Shown: piece after piece, positions 29,806 to 39,455 of the stretch
Layout: the number at the start of each line of letters is the position of its first letter
Numbering within the stretch: the stretch's first letter is position 1
DNA from: Bacillota bacterium
Lineage (GTDB): Bacteria > Bacillota_I > Bacilli_A > RFN20 > CAG-288
DNA: 64,000 nucleotides
Assembly: GCA_023398335.1 (NCBI GenBank)
Contig: JAEWSJ010000009.1
Coordinates: 1 to 64,000 of the forward strand
Reading direction: 5' to 3'
Program-made: the position numbers and the translations under genes
The notes under the pieces: model-generated
Told to the model about the DNA's origin: nothing
Seen by the model: the letters and a program-made list of their open reading frames with translations, nothing else
Databases searched by the model: none

Positions 29806-31335
29806 ATGAATAAAAAAAATGATTATATAATTGAACTTAATGATGTATCAAAGAAATTTGATGATTCAGACACCTATGTTGTTGAACATCTAAATCTAAA
29901 GATTAAAAAAGGTGAATTCGTTACTTTTTTAGGACCTTCAGGATGTGGTAAAACGACAACGCTCCGTATGATAGCTGGATTTGAACTTCCAACATCAGGA
30001 ACAATTTTATTAAATGGCGAAGATATCTCACTTTTGCCTCCATATAAAAGACCAATAAATACAGTTTTCCAAAAGTACGCCTTATTTGCTCATTTAAATA
30101 TTTATAATAATATTGCCTTTGGTTTAAAACTAAAAAAGATTCCTGTTGAAGTTAAAGATTCAAGAGGCAATACAAAGATAATAATGAAGCATCTTACAAA
30201 GCAAGCTATTGAAGAAAAAGTAAAAAACGCTTTAAAGATTGTTGACTTAGAGGGTTTTGAAAAAAGAGATATATCTACTTTGTCTGGTGGACAACAACAG
30301 AGAATTGCTATTGCTAGAGCAATTGTTAATGAGCCAGAGATTCTTTTGCTTGATGAACCTTTAGGCGCCTTAGATTTAAAAATGAGAAAAGAAATGCAAC
30401 TAGAATTAAAAGAAATGCATAAAAAATTAGGCATAACTTTTATCTATGTCACTCATGATCAAGAAGAAGCCTTAACAATGTCAGATACCATTGTTGTTAT
30501 TAATGATGGAGAAATTCAACAAGTTGGTACACCTAAAGGTATTTACGATGAGCCTACTAATGCATTTGTTGCAGATTTTATTGGTGAATCTAATATTTAC
30601 ACCGGAACAATGTTTCCAGGACCAAAAGTTAGATTTTTGAATAAGTTATTTCCGTGTGTCGATAAATTTGCTCCTAATGAAAAAGTTGATGTTGTTGTTA
30701 GACCTGAAGACGTTATCTTATCGGAATCAGGCGAGGGAATTGTTACTGGTATTGTAGTAAACAAAATATTTAAAGGAATGCATTATCAATATACTATTAT
30801 GGTAGGAAAGAGCGAATTGTTAGCTCAATCTACAAAAGATCTTGATGAAAAGATTAAAGTTGGAATATCGATAGAACCAAATAATATTCAAATCATGAAG
30901 AAACCATACACATCTAATTTTTATGATGGTTTTTTAACTTCTGACTATAAAGTAGAATTTGCTGGTGGAGTCTTTGATTGCAATATTTTATCTTTGTTTC
31001 CAACATGTCATTTTGACGAAGATGGAGTATTAGTTGATTCGAAAAATGAAAAAGTGGATGTCGAAGATAAAGAAGTATTAGTTGAAGTTGGCTTTGATGA
31101 GATTGACATTAATGACAATAACAGCGAAGATGGACAAATTGTAGGGAAAATATTCTCTATGATATATCTAGGCGATCACTATCAAGTTATGGTACGTACG
31201 GAAGATGAGGATGACTTTATATTAGATACTCCAGATTTATGGAATGAAAACGATGAAGTTTCTATTACAATTAAAAAAGAAAATATTCATATGAAATTGA
31301 AGTTAGGGGATAAAAAACATGACAGCAAATTCTAA
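29806..31335 (+). CDS. potA: Spermidine/putrescine ABC transporter ATPase PotA, extended
   Basis: A 509-residue PotA, far longer than the usual 360-380. The ATPase core is intact: Walker A GPSGCGKTT, signature TLSGGQQQR, Walker B ILLLDEPLGALD, H-loop VTHDQEEAL. Two additions are seen: about 20 lysine-rich residues before the signature (KDSRGNTKIIMKHL) and about 120 extra residues at the C-terminus, where a first TOBE domain is followed by an acidic linker and a second OB-like stretch (IVGKIFSMIYLGDHYQVMV). The start at 29806 has AAAGGA 9 bp upstream; ATGs at 29779 and 29797 are alternatives. Overlaps potB by 17 bp. Confidence 0.93.
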   Translation: MNKKNDYIIELNDVSKKFDDSDTYVVEHLNLKIKKGEFVTFLGPSGCGKTTTLRMIAGFELPTSGTILLNGEDISLLPPYKRPINTVFQKYALFAHLNIYNNIAFGLKLKKIPVEVKDSRGNTKIIMKHLTKQAIEEKVKNALKIVDLEGFEKRDISTLSGGQQQRIAIARAIVNEPEILLLDEPLGALDLKMRKEMQLELKEMHKKLGITFIYVTHDQEEALTMSDTIVVINDGEIQQVGTPKGIYDEPTNAFVADFIGESNIYTGTMFPGPKVRFLNKLFPCVDKFAPNEKVDVVVRPEDVILSESGEGIVTGIVVNKIFKGMHYQYTIMVGKSELLAQSTKDLDEKIKVGISIEPNNIQIMKKPYTSNFYDGFLTSDYKVEFAGGVFDCNILSLFPTCHFDEDGVLVDSKNEKVDVEDKEVLVEVGFDEIDINDNNSEDGQIVGKIFSMIYLGDHYQVMVRTEDEDDFILDTPDLWNENDEVSITIKKENIHMKLKLGDKKHDSKF

Positions 31336-32158
31336 TTCTCTTAACCATAAACAACATAAATTGATGAGATTTAGATTTACGAGAAAAGATCTTTGTCTTC
31401 CTTATGGTTTATTCATGCTTTTGTTTATTATTTTCCCGTTGTTGTTAATTGTTTATTACGCTTTTACAGATGCTGTTGGAAATTTTACTTTTGATAATTT
31501 TGTCAATGTTTTTTCCGAAAGCTCTAATTTTCAAGTTATAGGAATTAGTATATTAGTGGGATCGCTTAATACCGTATTTTGTTTACTTATTGCTTACCCA
31601 ATTGCTTTTATTCTTTCAAATAGTAAATTGAACAAAAATAAAGTATTGGTTTATTTATTTATTTTACCAATGTGGATTAACTTTGTTATAAGAACTATTG
31701 CAACACGAGATTTATTATCTTTCTTGGATATATCAAGTGCTAATCATCCATTACTGGCCACAATTATCGGTATGGTATATAATTATTTACCTTTTGCAAT
31801 TCTTCCACTTTATTCAACAATGTTAAAATTAGATAAAGCACAAATCGAAGCATCTTATGATTTAGGTGCTAATCATGTACAAACATTCTTTAAGTCAATT
31901 CTTCCTATGAGTATGCCTGGAGTTATATCTGCAACATTGATGACATTCATGCCAACAATGTCTAGTTATGTAATTGCTGATAAACTAGGTGGTGGAAAAA
32001 CTACCCTTATAGGTAATTTAATTGCTCTTAAATTTGATTTAGCTAATTATAACGTTGGCTCTGTTTTAGCACTTATTATGTTGTTTATGATTGGCTTAAC
32101 TCTTATATTGACAAAAAATACTAAGAAAGACGATTCAGTTAGGGGGTCACTATGGTAA
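31319..32158 (+). CDS. potB: Spermidine/putrescine ABC transporter permease PotB
   Basis: A 279-residue inner-membrane permease with six hydrophobic segments. The EAA loop that contacts PotA is EASYDLGANHVQTFFKSILPMSMPG. Its N-terminus is basic. It is translationally coupled with potA (overlap) and potC (overlap 7 bp), with AGGGGA ahead of its start. With PotC it forms the channel for polyamines. Confidence 0.93.
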   Translation: MTANSNSLNHKQHKLMRFRFTRKDLCLPYGLFMLLFIIFPLLLIVYYAFTDAVGNFTFDNFVNVFSESSNFQVIGISILVGSLNTVFCLLIAYPIAFILSNSKLNKNKVLVYLFILPMWINFVIRTIATRDLLSFLDISSANHPLLATIIGMVYNYLPFAILPLYSTMLKLDKAQIEASYDLGANHVQTFFKSILPMSMPGVISATLMTFMPTMSSYVIADKLGGGKTTLIGNLIALKFDLANYNVGSVLALIMLFMIGLTLILTKNTKKDDSVRGSLW

Positions 32159-33039
32159 ACGAAATTAAAAAAGAAATTGAGCCTTCTATAAATACTGTTA
32201 TATATAAAAATAAAAAGAAAGTAATCACTAAAATATTGTGCAAGTGTTTTATCTATCTGATGTTACTTTTGATGTACGCTCCAATATTGTATTTAATGGT
32301 GTTTTCACTTACTGATTCAAACGTTATCGGCAGTTGGACTGGCTTCTCATTTGAGTCGTATATTCGTCTTTTTGCTTCAAATAATGTTAAATCGCAAGAA
32401 ATATGGCAAGCAGTTGGAAACACAATTCTAGTGGCGTTCTGTTCTGCGTTAATTTCAACAATACTTGGAATCATGGGTGCTATTGGTATGTTTTATTCAA
32501 GAAAAAGAATTAGAAACACATTGGATTTTATCACCCAAATCCCTGTTGTTAATGCTGAAATTGTCATTGCGTTGTCTTTAACAATATTATTTGTTTTTTG
32601 CAATTTTGAGTTTTCATTTTTTACATTACTTATTGGTCATATTGTTTTATCTTTGCCATTCGTAGTATTGTCTATTCAACCGAAATTAAAACAAATGGAC
32701 CCTAATTTATATGAAGCAGCACTAGATTTGGGAGCAACTCAAAGAGAAGCTTTATTTAAGGTTGTAATACCTGAAATATTCCCAGGAATAGTATCTGGAT
32801 TCATGCTTTCTATAACTTTATCATTAGATGACTTTATTATTACAGCATTTACTAAACCATCAACTGGATTCGACACAATTTCTACTTATGTTGAAGCTGC
32901 AACTAAGAAAACTGGATTGCCGATTCAACTAAGAGCTTTAACAACATTAATTTTTGTTGGTGTATTAATTGTTATGATTATTTACAATTTTAAAGTTAAT
33001 AAAACATCTAAAGCTAGCATTAAAGGAGGTAGTATCTAA
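32152..33039 (+). CDS. potC: Spermidine/putrescine ABC transporter permease PotC
   Basis: A 295-residue permease with six hydrophobic segments and the EAA loop EAALDLGATQREALFKVVIP, followed by the PotC-typical LSLDDFIIT. An N-terminal cytoplasmic extension of about 30 lysine-rich residues precedes the first helix. The stop codon shares a base with the potD start (TAATG). Confidence 0.93.
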   Translation: MVNEIKKEIEPSINTVIYKNKKKVITKILCKCFIYLMLLLMYAPILYLMVFSLTDSNVIGSWTGFSFESYIRLFASNNVKSQEIWQAVGNTILVAFCSALISTILGIMGAIGMFYSRKRIRNTLDFITQIPVVNAEIVIALSLTILFVFCNFEFSFFTLLIGHIVLSLPFVVLSIQPKLKQMDPNLYEAALDLGATQREALFKVVIPEIFPGIVSGFMLSITLSLDDFIITAFTKPSTGFDTISTYVEAATKKTGLPIQLRALTTLIFVGVLIVMIIYNFKVNKTSKASIKGGSI

Positions 33040-34394
33040 TGAACGCTAAAAAAATATCATTATGTGGAATAATGATGCTTTCATTATTCGCTAATACTTC
33101 TTGTGGTGTTTTTACTGATGATGTCTTAACAGTATATAACTGGGAAGATTATATTGATGTTGGAATTGATGAGAATGGTTATCGCCTTGTTGATGAAAAC
33201 GGCAAAGAAATTAAGTCTGTTGTAGAAGATTTTGAAGATTATTATTTCAATAAAATTGGACGTACAATTAAAGTTAAATATCAGTCTTTTTCCACTGTTG
33301 AAATCATGTACAACCAAATAAAAATTGGTCGTATTAAAGCAGATTTAATTTGTCCATCTGACTACATGATTCAAAAAATGGCGAAAGAGAATTTATTGGA
33401 AAAATTTGAGTATGATGCTTCTAATAACGAATATTCTTCCTTGCCTAATTACAATGAATTTGCCTCACCATACATCAAAGAATTATTTAAGCAAAACAAT
33501 TTCACAGATTATGCGATTCCTTATATGTGGGGAACTATGGGGTTCACTTATAATCCTTCTTATGTAGAAGAAGATGTTATTAATACATGGGAAGCTCAGT
33601 GGGATTCAGCTCTTAAAGGCAAAATAACGATTAAAGATTCAGTAAGAGATTCTTATTTTACTGCGGTAATGCATGTATATAAAGATGAATTAGATAAATA
33701 TGCTGATAAATTTTCTAAAGGTGAAATTACAAGCGAATATTATAATGAAGTGCTTAATGAAATATTCAATAGATGTGATAATGAAACTTTGACAAAGTGT
33801 CAAAATGCCTTGAATAGTTTAAAAAATAATATATATGGACTTGAAGTTGATGATGGTAAAAATGATATTGTTACAGGAAAAATTTATGCTAACCTTGCAT
33901 GGTCAGGAGATTCTGTATATTCAATGAATCAAGCAGAAGAAGCAAAAACTTATCTTAATTATTCTATTCCGAAAGAAGGATCTAACATTTGGTTCGATGG
34001 CTGGTGTATGCCAAAGGGAGCCCAAGTTGATATAGCTAGTATGTTTGTAGATTATCTTTCTAGACCTTCTGTTGCTGCAAGAAACATGGACTATACTGGT
34101 TATACTTCGGCAATTGCAGGTCAAGATATTTGGGATTTAGTAAATGAATGGTATGCGGCTGATGAAAATAGTGAAGATTATTCATCGTTTGATACAGTGG
34201 ACTTATCTTATTTCTTCGCCAGTACTCTTGATGAAGGTGTTGAGCCATTAATTACCGTTGAAGAAAGAGGGCGTCAATTTGATGCTCAATATCCAGATGC
34301 AAATACAATTGCAAGATGTGCAATTATGAGAGATTTTGGCACGCAAACCGATGCGGTGTATCAAATGTGGACTAACTTTAAAGCAAGTCTATAA
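33039..34394 (+). CDS. potD: Spermidine/putrescine-binding lipoprotein PotD
   Basis: A 451-residue periplasmic-type binding protein tethered as a lipoprotein: the signal peptide ends LFANTSC, with Cys22 as the lipid-modified residue (the lipobox is not perfect). Family marks include LTVYNWEDYIDVG at the start of the mature part and YAIPYMWGTMGFTYNP. It is about 100 residues longer than E. coli PotD, with insertions rich in acidic residues. Strong AAAGGAGG site. Last gene of the pot operon. Confidence 0.93.
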   Translation: MNAKKISLCGIMMLSLFANTSCGVFTDDVLTVYNWEDYIDVGIDENGYRLVDENGKEIKSVVEDFEDYYFNKIGRTIKVKYQSFSTVEIMYNQIKIGRIKADLICPSDYMIQKMAKENLLEKFEYDASNNEYSSLPNYNEFASPYIKELFKQNNFTDYAIPYMWGTMGFTYNPSYVEEDVINTWEAQWDSALKGKITIKDSVRDSYFTAVMHVYKDELDKYADKFSKGEITSEYYNEVLNEIFNRCDNETLTKCQNALNSLKNNIYGLEVDDGKNDIVTGKIYANLAWSGDSVYSMNQAEEAKTYLNYSIPKEGSNIWFDGWCMPKGAQVDIASMFVDYLSRPSVAARNMDYTGYTSAIAGQDIWDLVNEWYAADENSEDYSSFDTVDLSYFFASTLDEGVEPLITVEERGRQFDAQYPDANTIARCAIMRDFGTQTDAVYQMWTNFKASL

Positions 34395-34484
34395 TTGATT
34401 ATTTTATTATTATATATTTTCTTATATCAATTGACTTTTGATAATAAAAGTATAAAAATATAAGTAATCGAAAGGAAAATTAAT

Positions 34485-34712
34485 ATGGCAAAATGGTTTA
34501 GAAAACAATCAAGATTACTTCAAATTATTCTTCTTTTAATCCCGTTCGTAAACTGGGTTACTGAAGTACTTGTAAGATGGGATGATGCTTTAAAAAGCAA
34601 AAATAACATATTAAAACTTGTTATTGCTATTCTCGTTACATTATTTGGTCTTGTCTTTGGTTGGGTAGATGTTGTTTGGTGCTTATTATTTAAGCACATG
34701 ATTCTTGCTTAA
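34485..34712 (+). CDS. Small two-TM membrane protein, unknown
   Basis: A 75-residue protein with basic N-terminus (MAKWFRKQSR) and two hydrophobic segments at about 12-28 and 43-70, rich in Trp and Val. Not recognised. It has a good ribosome site (AAAGGA) and is bounded by the pot operon upstream and a terminator downstream, so it may be a single-gene transcript. Size and composition resemble small stress or holin-like membrane proteins, but there is no real evidence of function. Confidence 0.6.
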   Translation: MAKWFRKQSRLLQIILLLIPFVNWVTEVLVRWDDALKSKNNILKLVIAILVTLFGLVFGWVDVVWCLLFKHMILA

Positions 34713-34724
34713 TTAAGCAAATTT

Positions 34725-34761
34725 AGCTGGTTACAGTTCTTAGATTGCTTCCAGCTTTTTT
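34725..34761 (+). terminator. Probable intrinsic terminator
   Basis: AGCTGG/CCAGCT stem with a 20-base loop, followed by TTTTTT, downstream of the small membrane protein gene. Confidence 0.55.
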
Positions 34762-34840
34762 GATGGAATTAATTTATTAGTCTTTAAAAAGATTAATTGT
34801 AAATAAAAACCATGTTATACTTATTTGAGGATAGAAAATT

Positions 34841-35554
34841 ATGAGAAGATTAAAAGGAACAATAGATAAAAACAATCGTATTATTTTGTCGGATGAAACA
34901 ATAAAACATGCCCGTGTTATTCGTTTAAACGTGGGAGAAAACGTTGAAATTTTAACATCCGAAGGAGTATATGATGCTGTAGTATCTTCAATTAATCCTT
35001 TGACCATTCAAAATATTGGCAAAAATGAAATAAATCGTGAATTAGATTTTAATTTAATTTTATTTTGTCCATTATTAAAAGGTGAAAAATTTGAGTTTGT
35101 TTTACAAAAAGCTACCGAATTAGGTGTAAAAGAAATTTATCCTTTTTTATCGAAAAGGGTAATTAAAAGAATAGACAATAGTGATTTTTTGAAAAGAAAA
35201 GACCGATATAATAAAATAATTAATGAAGCTATTTTGCAATCAAATAGAAATAGCAATGTAATTCTTCATGATTTGTGTTCACTTGATGAATTAAAAGTTA
35301 TAGATGCTTCATATAAATTTATTGCGTATGAAGACGAAGCAATAGACGGCATTCATATTCCTAATTTAAAGTTAAATGATAAATCTTCTGTGATTTGTTG
35401 TTTTGGTCCTGAGGGTGGATTTGATAGATCTGAAGTAGAAGACTTAATTAAGCGTGGATTTATCTCCATATCTTTAGGTAAAAGGATATTACGTGCTGAA
35501 ACTGCTGCTTTGTACATGTTAAGTGTTGTTGGTTATTTAGGAGAAAGAGATTAA
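34841..35554 (+). CDS. rsmE: 16S rRNA (uracil-1498-N3)-methyltransferase RsmE
   Basis: A 237-residue SPOUT methyltransferase. The N-terminal PUA-like part is followed by the knot with CCFGPEGGFDRSEVE and LGKRILRAETAALYML, both RsmE signatures. It methylates N3 of U1498 in 16S rRNA; that uridine is present in the 16S gene of this window. The prmA gene that often precedes it is absent. The next gene starts directly after its stop codon. Confidence 0.93.
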   Translation: MRRLKGTIDKNNRIILSDETIKHARVIRLNVGENVEILTSEGVYDAVVSSINPLTIQNIGKNEINRELDFNLILFCPLLKGEKFEFVLQKATELGVKEIYPFLSKRVIKRIDNSDFLKRKDRYNKIINEAILQSNRNSNVILHDLCSLDELKVIDASYKFIAYEDEAIDGIHIPNLKLNDKSSVICCFGPEGGFDRSEVEDLIKRGFISISLGKRILRAETAALYMLSVVGYLGERD

Positions 35555-36325
35555 ATGTCAAAATTTAAATTGTTTGATTACCTTAGATGGAAAAATGATA
35601 AAACGATTAGGATTACAAATTCTAGTTACAAAAAATATTATGATTTATATAATCAAATATATGTTTTTTATCCATGGCTACAAAAATATAATCTAATTAA
35701 AGACTCATTTAGTTTAATTAAGTCCGTTGTTATATTAGAAGCACTAAATAATAAAAATAAGATTGAAACAGATTCACAATTATATAACGAAAGTGATTTA
35801 TTAAAAAAATCAACTTATGATGTTATTCATAATCGACTTCCATCATTTAAGTTTAATAATATTGAAATATACGTTCCTTTTTTTCAAGAAATGTATTGTG
35901 AACATTATGACACAAAACTAACATCTTTAATTAAATTACCTTATATCACTTTAAAAGATGATTTCGAAATGCAAACAATTAATCCTTTTGATTATTACGG
36001 CATAAAATTATTTGATTCACCTTTTACAAAACTGATAAAGTTTTCTGAGTATGAGAATTTAACAGCTTTTTACGATATTGAATTAGAAACTATATACGTT
36101 ATAGACGATCAAGGATGCTTGGATCAAGATATTCCAATATTTGAAAACTCAATGATTGACAAGAAAAAAGAGCACTTGTTTGATAAATTATCTGTATTGA
36201 TGAAATTTTACTTCGAAAATAACAGAGACGGTTTTGTTGATTGCTTGAATAATTTCGGCTTTATTTCGCGTAAAACATATGATTTTATTATTAAGTCGAT
36301 AAATAGAAGAGAGAAGAATAAATGA
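35555..36325 (+). CDS. Unrecognised cytoplasmic protein
   Basis: A 256-residue protein I cannot assign. It is rich in Lys, Asn, Asp, Phe and Tyr and lacks a signal peptide, membrane segments, coiled coil or recognisable nucleotide- or metal-binding motif. It starts immediately after rsmE and overlaps mtaB by 4 bp (ATGA), so it is made from the same transcript as two RNA-modifying enzymes, which is the only hint of a role. Length and base use are like its neighbours. Confidence 0.7.
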   Translation: MSKFKLFDYLRWKNDKTIRITNSSYKKYYDLYNQIYVFYPWLQKYNLIKDSFSLIKSVVILEALNNKNKIETDSQLYNESDLLKKSTYDVIHNRLPSFKFNNIEIYVPFFQEMYCEHYDTKLTSLIKLPYITLKDDFEMQTINPFDYYGIKLFDSPFTKLIKFSEYENLTAFYDIELETIYVIDDQGCLDQDIPIFENSMIDKKKEHLFDKLSVLMKFYFENNRDGFVDCLNNFGFISRKTYDFIIKSINRREKNK

Positions 36326-37626
36326 AAAGTTTTTTAATTATTACGTTTGGTTGTAAAGTCAATACATATGAAACAGAAGCTATAAAAGAAGAACTAATTC
36401 AAGGTGGATATGTAGTTGCCAAGTCTATTGATAAAGCTGATTTAGTTATATTTAATACTTGTTCAGTTACGCGTGTCTCCGAAAAGAAATGCTTAACAAA
36501 AATTAGGAGTATAGCTAATAATTATCCAAACAAGATTTGTGCTTGCTTTGGTTGCTTTTCTCAACTTCATCCAGAAGAAATTGCCGAAATAGATTGTGTA
36601 AAAGTAATTATTGGAAATAGGTATAAGGATAAATTTGTTGATTACATTAATAACTATTACCTTAATGGTGAACGAACAATCAATGTTAAAACCAACCTTC
36701 GCCAATCAATTTATGAAAATTTAAATATAGATCGTTTTGGCTCTGAAATTAGAGCTTTCGTAAAAATTCAAGATGGTTGTGATAATTTCTGCTCTTATTG
36801 TGTAATTCCTTTAACTCGTGGAAAATCATGCTCTCGTAATAAACAGGATATTTTAGATGAAATATCTAGATTAGCTTCGAACGGATATAGAGAAATTGTT
36901 CTTTCTGGAGTAGATATGGGGAGTTACGAAAATGGTGAGAATTATCATTTAGCTGAACTAATTGAAGATATTCTAAAAGTTGAACCTTCAACATTTAGGC
37001 TGCGTATTTCTTCTTTAGAGGCTTCTCAAATCAACGATAAAATAATAGCAATATATAAGAATAATCATCGCTTAGTTCCACATCTTCATATTCCATTACA
37101 ATCCGGTAATGAGCATATTTTAGAATTGATGGGACGTAAATACGATTTAAATAGTTTTTATGATCTAACGCTAAAATTAAAAGAAGAGATTTCGCATTTA
37201 GCCTTATCAACCGATGTAATAGTTGGCTTTCCAAGTGAAACAGATGAAGAATTTAATTCAACTTGTGAATTTGTCAAAAAAGTAGGATTCATGCGTGTTC
37301 ATGTATTCCCATATTCTGCTCGACCATTTACTGCTGCAGCAAAAATGAAAAATCAAGTTTCAAGAATGTGTGCTAAAAAAAGAGTGATGATTTTAAACGA
37401 GTTAGGACATGAACTTGGCAGGGAATTTAAGTCGCATTATATTGGCCAAAACGTTCAAGTATTAATTGAAGAGGAATTATCACAAATTAATGGAAGTAGA
37501 GCTTTTAGAGGATATAGTGAGAACTACATTGATCTTACTATTTTATCAAAAGAAAATTTGTTAGGAAAATTAGTTGAAGTTAAAGTTTGTAATGAAGATG
37601 TAATATCTGAATACAGTATAATTTGA
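36322..37626 (+). CDS. mtaB: tRNA t6A37 methylthiotransferase MtaB
   Basis: A 434-residue radical-SAM methylthiotransferase. The N-terminal UPF0004 cluster cysteines are C11, C47 and C78; the radical-SAM cluster is CDNFCSYC (C153, C157, C160); a TRAM domain ends the protein. MtaB (YqeV) turns t6A37 into ms2t6A37 in tRNAs reading ANN codons, so it acts downstream of the TsaE/B/D enzymes encoded at 11642-14138. ITFGCKVNTYE at the start is the MtaB form of the motif and separates it from MiaB. Confidence 0.93.
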   Translation: MKSFLIITFGCKVNTYETEAIKEELIQGGYVVAKSIDKADLVIFNTCSVTRVSEKKCLTKIRSIANNYPNKICACFGCFSQLHPEEIAEIDCVKVIIGNRYKDKFVDYINNYYLNGERTINVKTNLRQSIYENLNIDRFGSEIRAFVKIQDGCDNFCSYCVIPLTRGKSCSRNKQDILDEISRLASNGYREIVLSGVDMGSYENGENYHLAELIEDILKVEPSTFRLRISSLEASQINDKIIAIYKNNHRLVPHLHIPLQSGNEHILELMGRKYDLNSFYDLTLKLKEEISHLALSTDVIVGFPSETDEEFNSTCEFVKKVGFMRVHVFPYSARPFTAAAKMKNQVSRMCAKKRVMILNELGHELGREFKSHYIGQNVQVLIEEELSQINGSRAFRGYSENYIDLTILSKENLLGKLVEVKVCNEDVISEYSII

Positions 37627-37694
37627 TAGATTTTTTTTGTATGCTAAAATATAGTAAAGAAAGAACTCGGTAGATGCTGAGAACGAGGTATTTT

Positions 37695-38642
37695 ATGAAT
37701 GATATTATTATTATCGGCGCTGGTCCAATAGGACTTTATGCAGCAACTTTGGCTTCGCTTCATAATTTGGTTGGAATGATTATTGAATCTCAAGAGGATA
37801 TTGGTGGACAATTAACATCTCTTTATCCTGAAAAAGATATTGTTGATCTTCCTGGATATGATTCAATTACTGCAAGCGGATTTGTTGAAAAACTTTATGA
37901 TCAATATAATTCAAAAAGCAATAAACTTGAGTTGAAAAAAAGTGAAGTAGTTCAAAATTTTTATAAAGAAGATGAACATTATGTTTTAGTAACAAACAAA
38001 GGGAAATATGAAACTAAAACAATATTGATCACTGTTGGAATGGGTAACTTTTCCCCTCGTAAAACTGGTTTATCAAACGAAGATAATTTTACAAATATTG
38101 TTTATTCAATTAAAGATAAATCTTTATTTAAGGGGAAGAATATTGTTGTTTTAGGTGGTGGTGATTCAGCGTTAGATTGGACAATAATGCTTGAACCAGA
38201 TGCTAAAGAAATTTCTATTGTTCATAGACGTAATGAATTTAGAGCACAATCATCTTCCGTTGATAAAATGAAGGCGACTAAAACTCATATTTACACTCCT
38301 TATGTTCCAGAAAATTTAATTGGAAATGGAAATATTTTAAGTAAACTAGAAATAAAAAATACTGAAAATAATGAAGTTGTGGCGATAGATGTAGATTATT
38401 TATTAGTAAATTATGGAATGATACCTTCCCCAAATGTATTTCCTGTTGAAAAGAAGGGGACTAATATAATCGTATATTCATCATATCAAACTTCTATGGA
38501 AAATGTTTTTGCCATTGGAAATGTTATTAACTACGACGGAAAAGTTAAAAATATTACATGTGGATTAGGTGAAGCTGTTGTCGCAATTACAAAGATTGAT
38601 CAAATAATTAACCCTGGAAAAAACATTCCTGTTCATTTCTAA
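37695..38642 (+). CDS. Ferredoxin-NADP reductase, thioredoxin-reductase-like type
   Basis: A 315-residue flavoprotein of the bacterial type-2 ferredoxin-NAD(P)+ reductase family (YumC-like). FAD motif IIIGAGPIGLYAATLAS at the N-terminus, NAD(P) motif VVLGGGDSALDWT, and the late AIGNVINYDGKVKNITCGLGEA. The redox CxxC of thioredoxin reductase is missing, which supports the ferredoxin reductase assignment. Its partner may be the ferredoxin at 20150. The start at 37695 follows GAGG; a TGCTAAAAT extended -10 lies at about 37641-37649. Confidence 0.9.
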   Translation: MNDIIIIGAGPIGLYAATLASLHNLVGMIIESQEDIGGQLTSLYPEKDIVDLPGYDSITASGFVEKLYDQYNSKSNKLELKKSEVVQNFYKEDEHYVLVTNKGKYETKTILITVGMGNFSPRKTGLSNEDNFTNIVYSIKDKSLFKGKNIVVLGGGDSALDWTIMLEPDAKEISIVHRRNEFRAQSSSVDKMKATKTHIYTPYVPENLIGNGNILSKLEIKNTENNEVVAIDVDYLLVNYGMIPSPNVFPVEKKGTNIIVYSSYQTSMENVFAIGNVINYDGKVKNITCGLGEAVVAITKIDQIINPGKNIPVHF

Positions 38643-38669
38643 ATCACACGTTTGTAGACATAAAAAATA

Positions 38670-38698
38670 TTGACTAAAAGTAGCTTTTAGTGTAAACT
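38670..38698 (+). promoter_or_regulatory. Promoter of the rplU transcript
   Basis: TTGACT (38670-38675), 17-bp spacer, TAAACT (38693-38698). One of the few clear -35/-10 pairs in the window, as expected for a strongly expressed ribosomal protein operon. Confidence 0.75.
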
Positions 38699-38699
38699 T

Positions 38700-38790
38700 A
38701 ATAAAGTTGTAGCCTCCACTGGGCTTACAACCGCATATAAACGGTAAATTTTAACTTAATTATTTATTAATTAGACCGTCATTAGCGAGT
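38700..38790 (+). promoter_or_regulatory. Structured L21 leader, candidate autoregulatory element
   Basis: Two hairpins precede rplU. The first is GTTGTA-GCC/GGC-TACAAC (38706-38731). The second is CGC...ACGGT (38732-38745) pairing with ACCGT...GCG (38775-38787) around an AT-rich loop. Position and paired architecture fit the L21 leader RNA known from Bacillota, through which L21 is thought to limit its own operon. Family assignment is by position and shape only. Confidence 0.6.
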
Positions 38791-38818
38791 CATTAAGTGT
38801 TTAATAGGAGGAAAGAAA

Positions 38819-39127
38819 ATGTTTGCAGTTATTGAAACTGGTGGTAAACAAGTTCGCGTCGAAGTTGGTCAATCTATTTTTGTTGAAAAATTAGATGCTA
38901 AAGAAGGCGACGTAGTTGTTTTCGACAAGGTATTATTCGTTGATGGTGATAACGCCACAGTAGGTACACCATTCATCAAAGGTGCTAAGGTCACAGGTAA
39001 AGTTGCTAAACAAGGTAAAGAAGCTAAAGTATTAGTATTCAAGTACAAATCAAAAGCTAACTACCGTCGTTTACAAGGTCACAGACAACCTTACACAAAA
39101 GTTACTATTGAAAATATTGCTTGCTAA
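38819..39127 (+). CDS. rplU: 50S ribosomal protein L21
   Basis: A 102-residue L21 of standard length: MFAVIETGGKQVRVEVGQ at the N-terminus and KYKSKANYRRLQGHRQPYT near the C-terminus, the basic rRNA-binding loop. Ribosome site AGGAGG. First gene of the conserved rplU-prp-rpmA-obgE order. Confidence 0.98.
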   Translation: MFAVIETGGKQVRVEVGQSIFVEKLDAKEGDVVVFDKVLFVDGDNATVGTPFIKGAKVTGKVAKQGKEAKVLVFKYKSKANYRRLQGHRQPYTKVTIENIAC

Positions 39128-39133
39128 TTATTT

Positions 39134-39439
39134 ATGATTAAAGTAAATGTTATTAAAGTTAATTCGAAAATAAAATCGATTGAACTTAAAGGACATGCAA
39201 ATAGTGCAAATGAAGGTGAAGATCTTGTTTGTGCCGGTGCAAGTACATGTTTCTCTGGTAGCATCAATGCTCTAGAAGAAAAAGATAACTTTGACTTTAA
39301 ATATGAAAAAGGTAATGGGTTGATATCAGCAATTAATGAAACATCGGAGCATGATAATATTGTGTTGGAGGTTTTATTAAATCAGTTGATTTATTTATCT
39401 AATTACTATCCGAAAAATTTAAAAATTAAATTCAATTGA
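39134..39439 (+). CDS. prp: Ribosomal-processing cysteine protease Prp
   Basis: A 101-residue Prp (YsxB). Catalytic dyad His21 (LKGHANS) and Cys33 (DLVCAGAST), as in the Staphylococcus aureus enzyme. It removes the N-terminal extension of L27 so that L27 can function in the peptidyl-transferase centre. It lies between rplU and rpmA, its normal site, and the extended L27 is present. Ends TGA. Confidence 0.92.
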   Translation: MIKVNVIKVNSKIKSIELKGHANSANEGEDLVCAGASTCFSGSINALEEKDNFDFKYEKGNGLISAINETSEHDNIVLEVLLNQLIYLSNYYPKNLKIKFN

Positions 39440-39455
39440 GAAAAGAGGTGTATTT

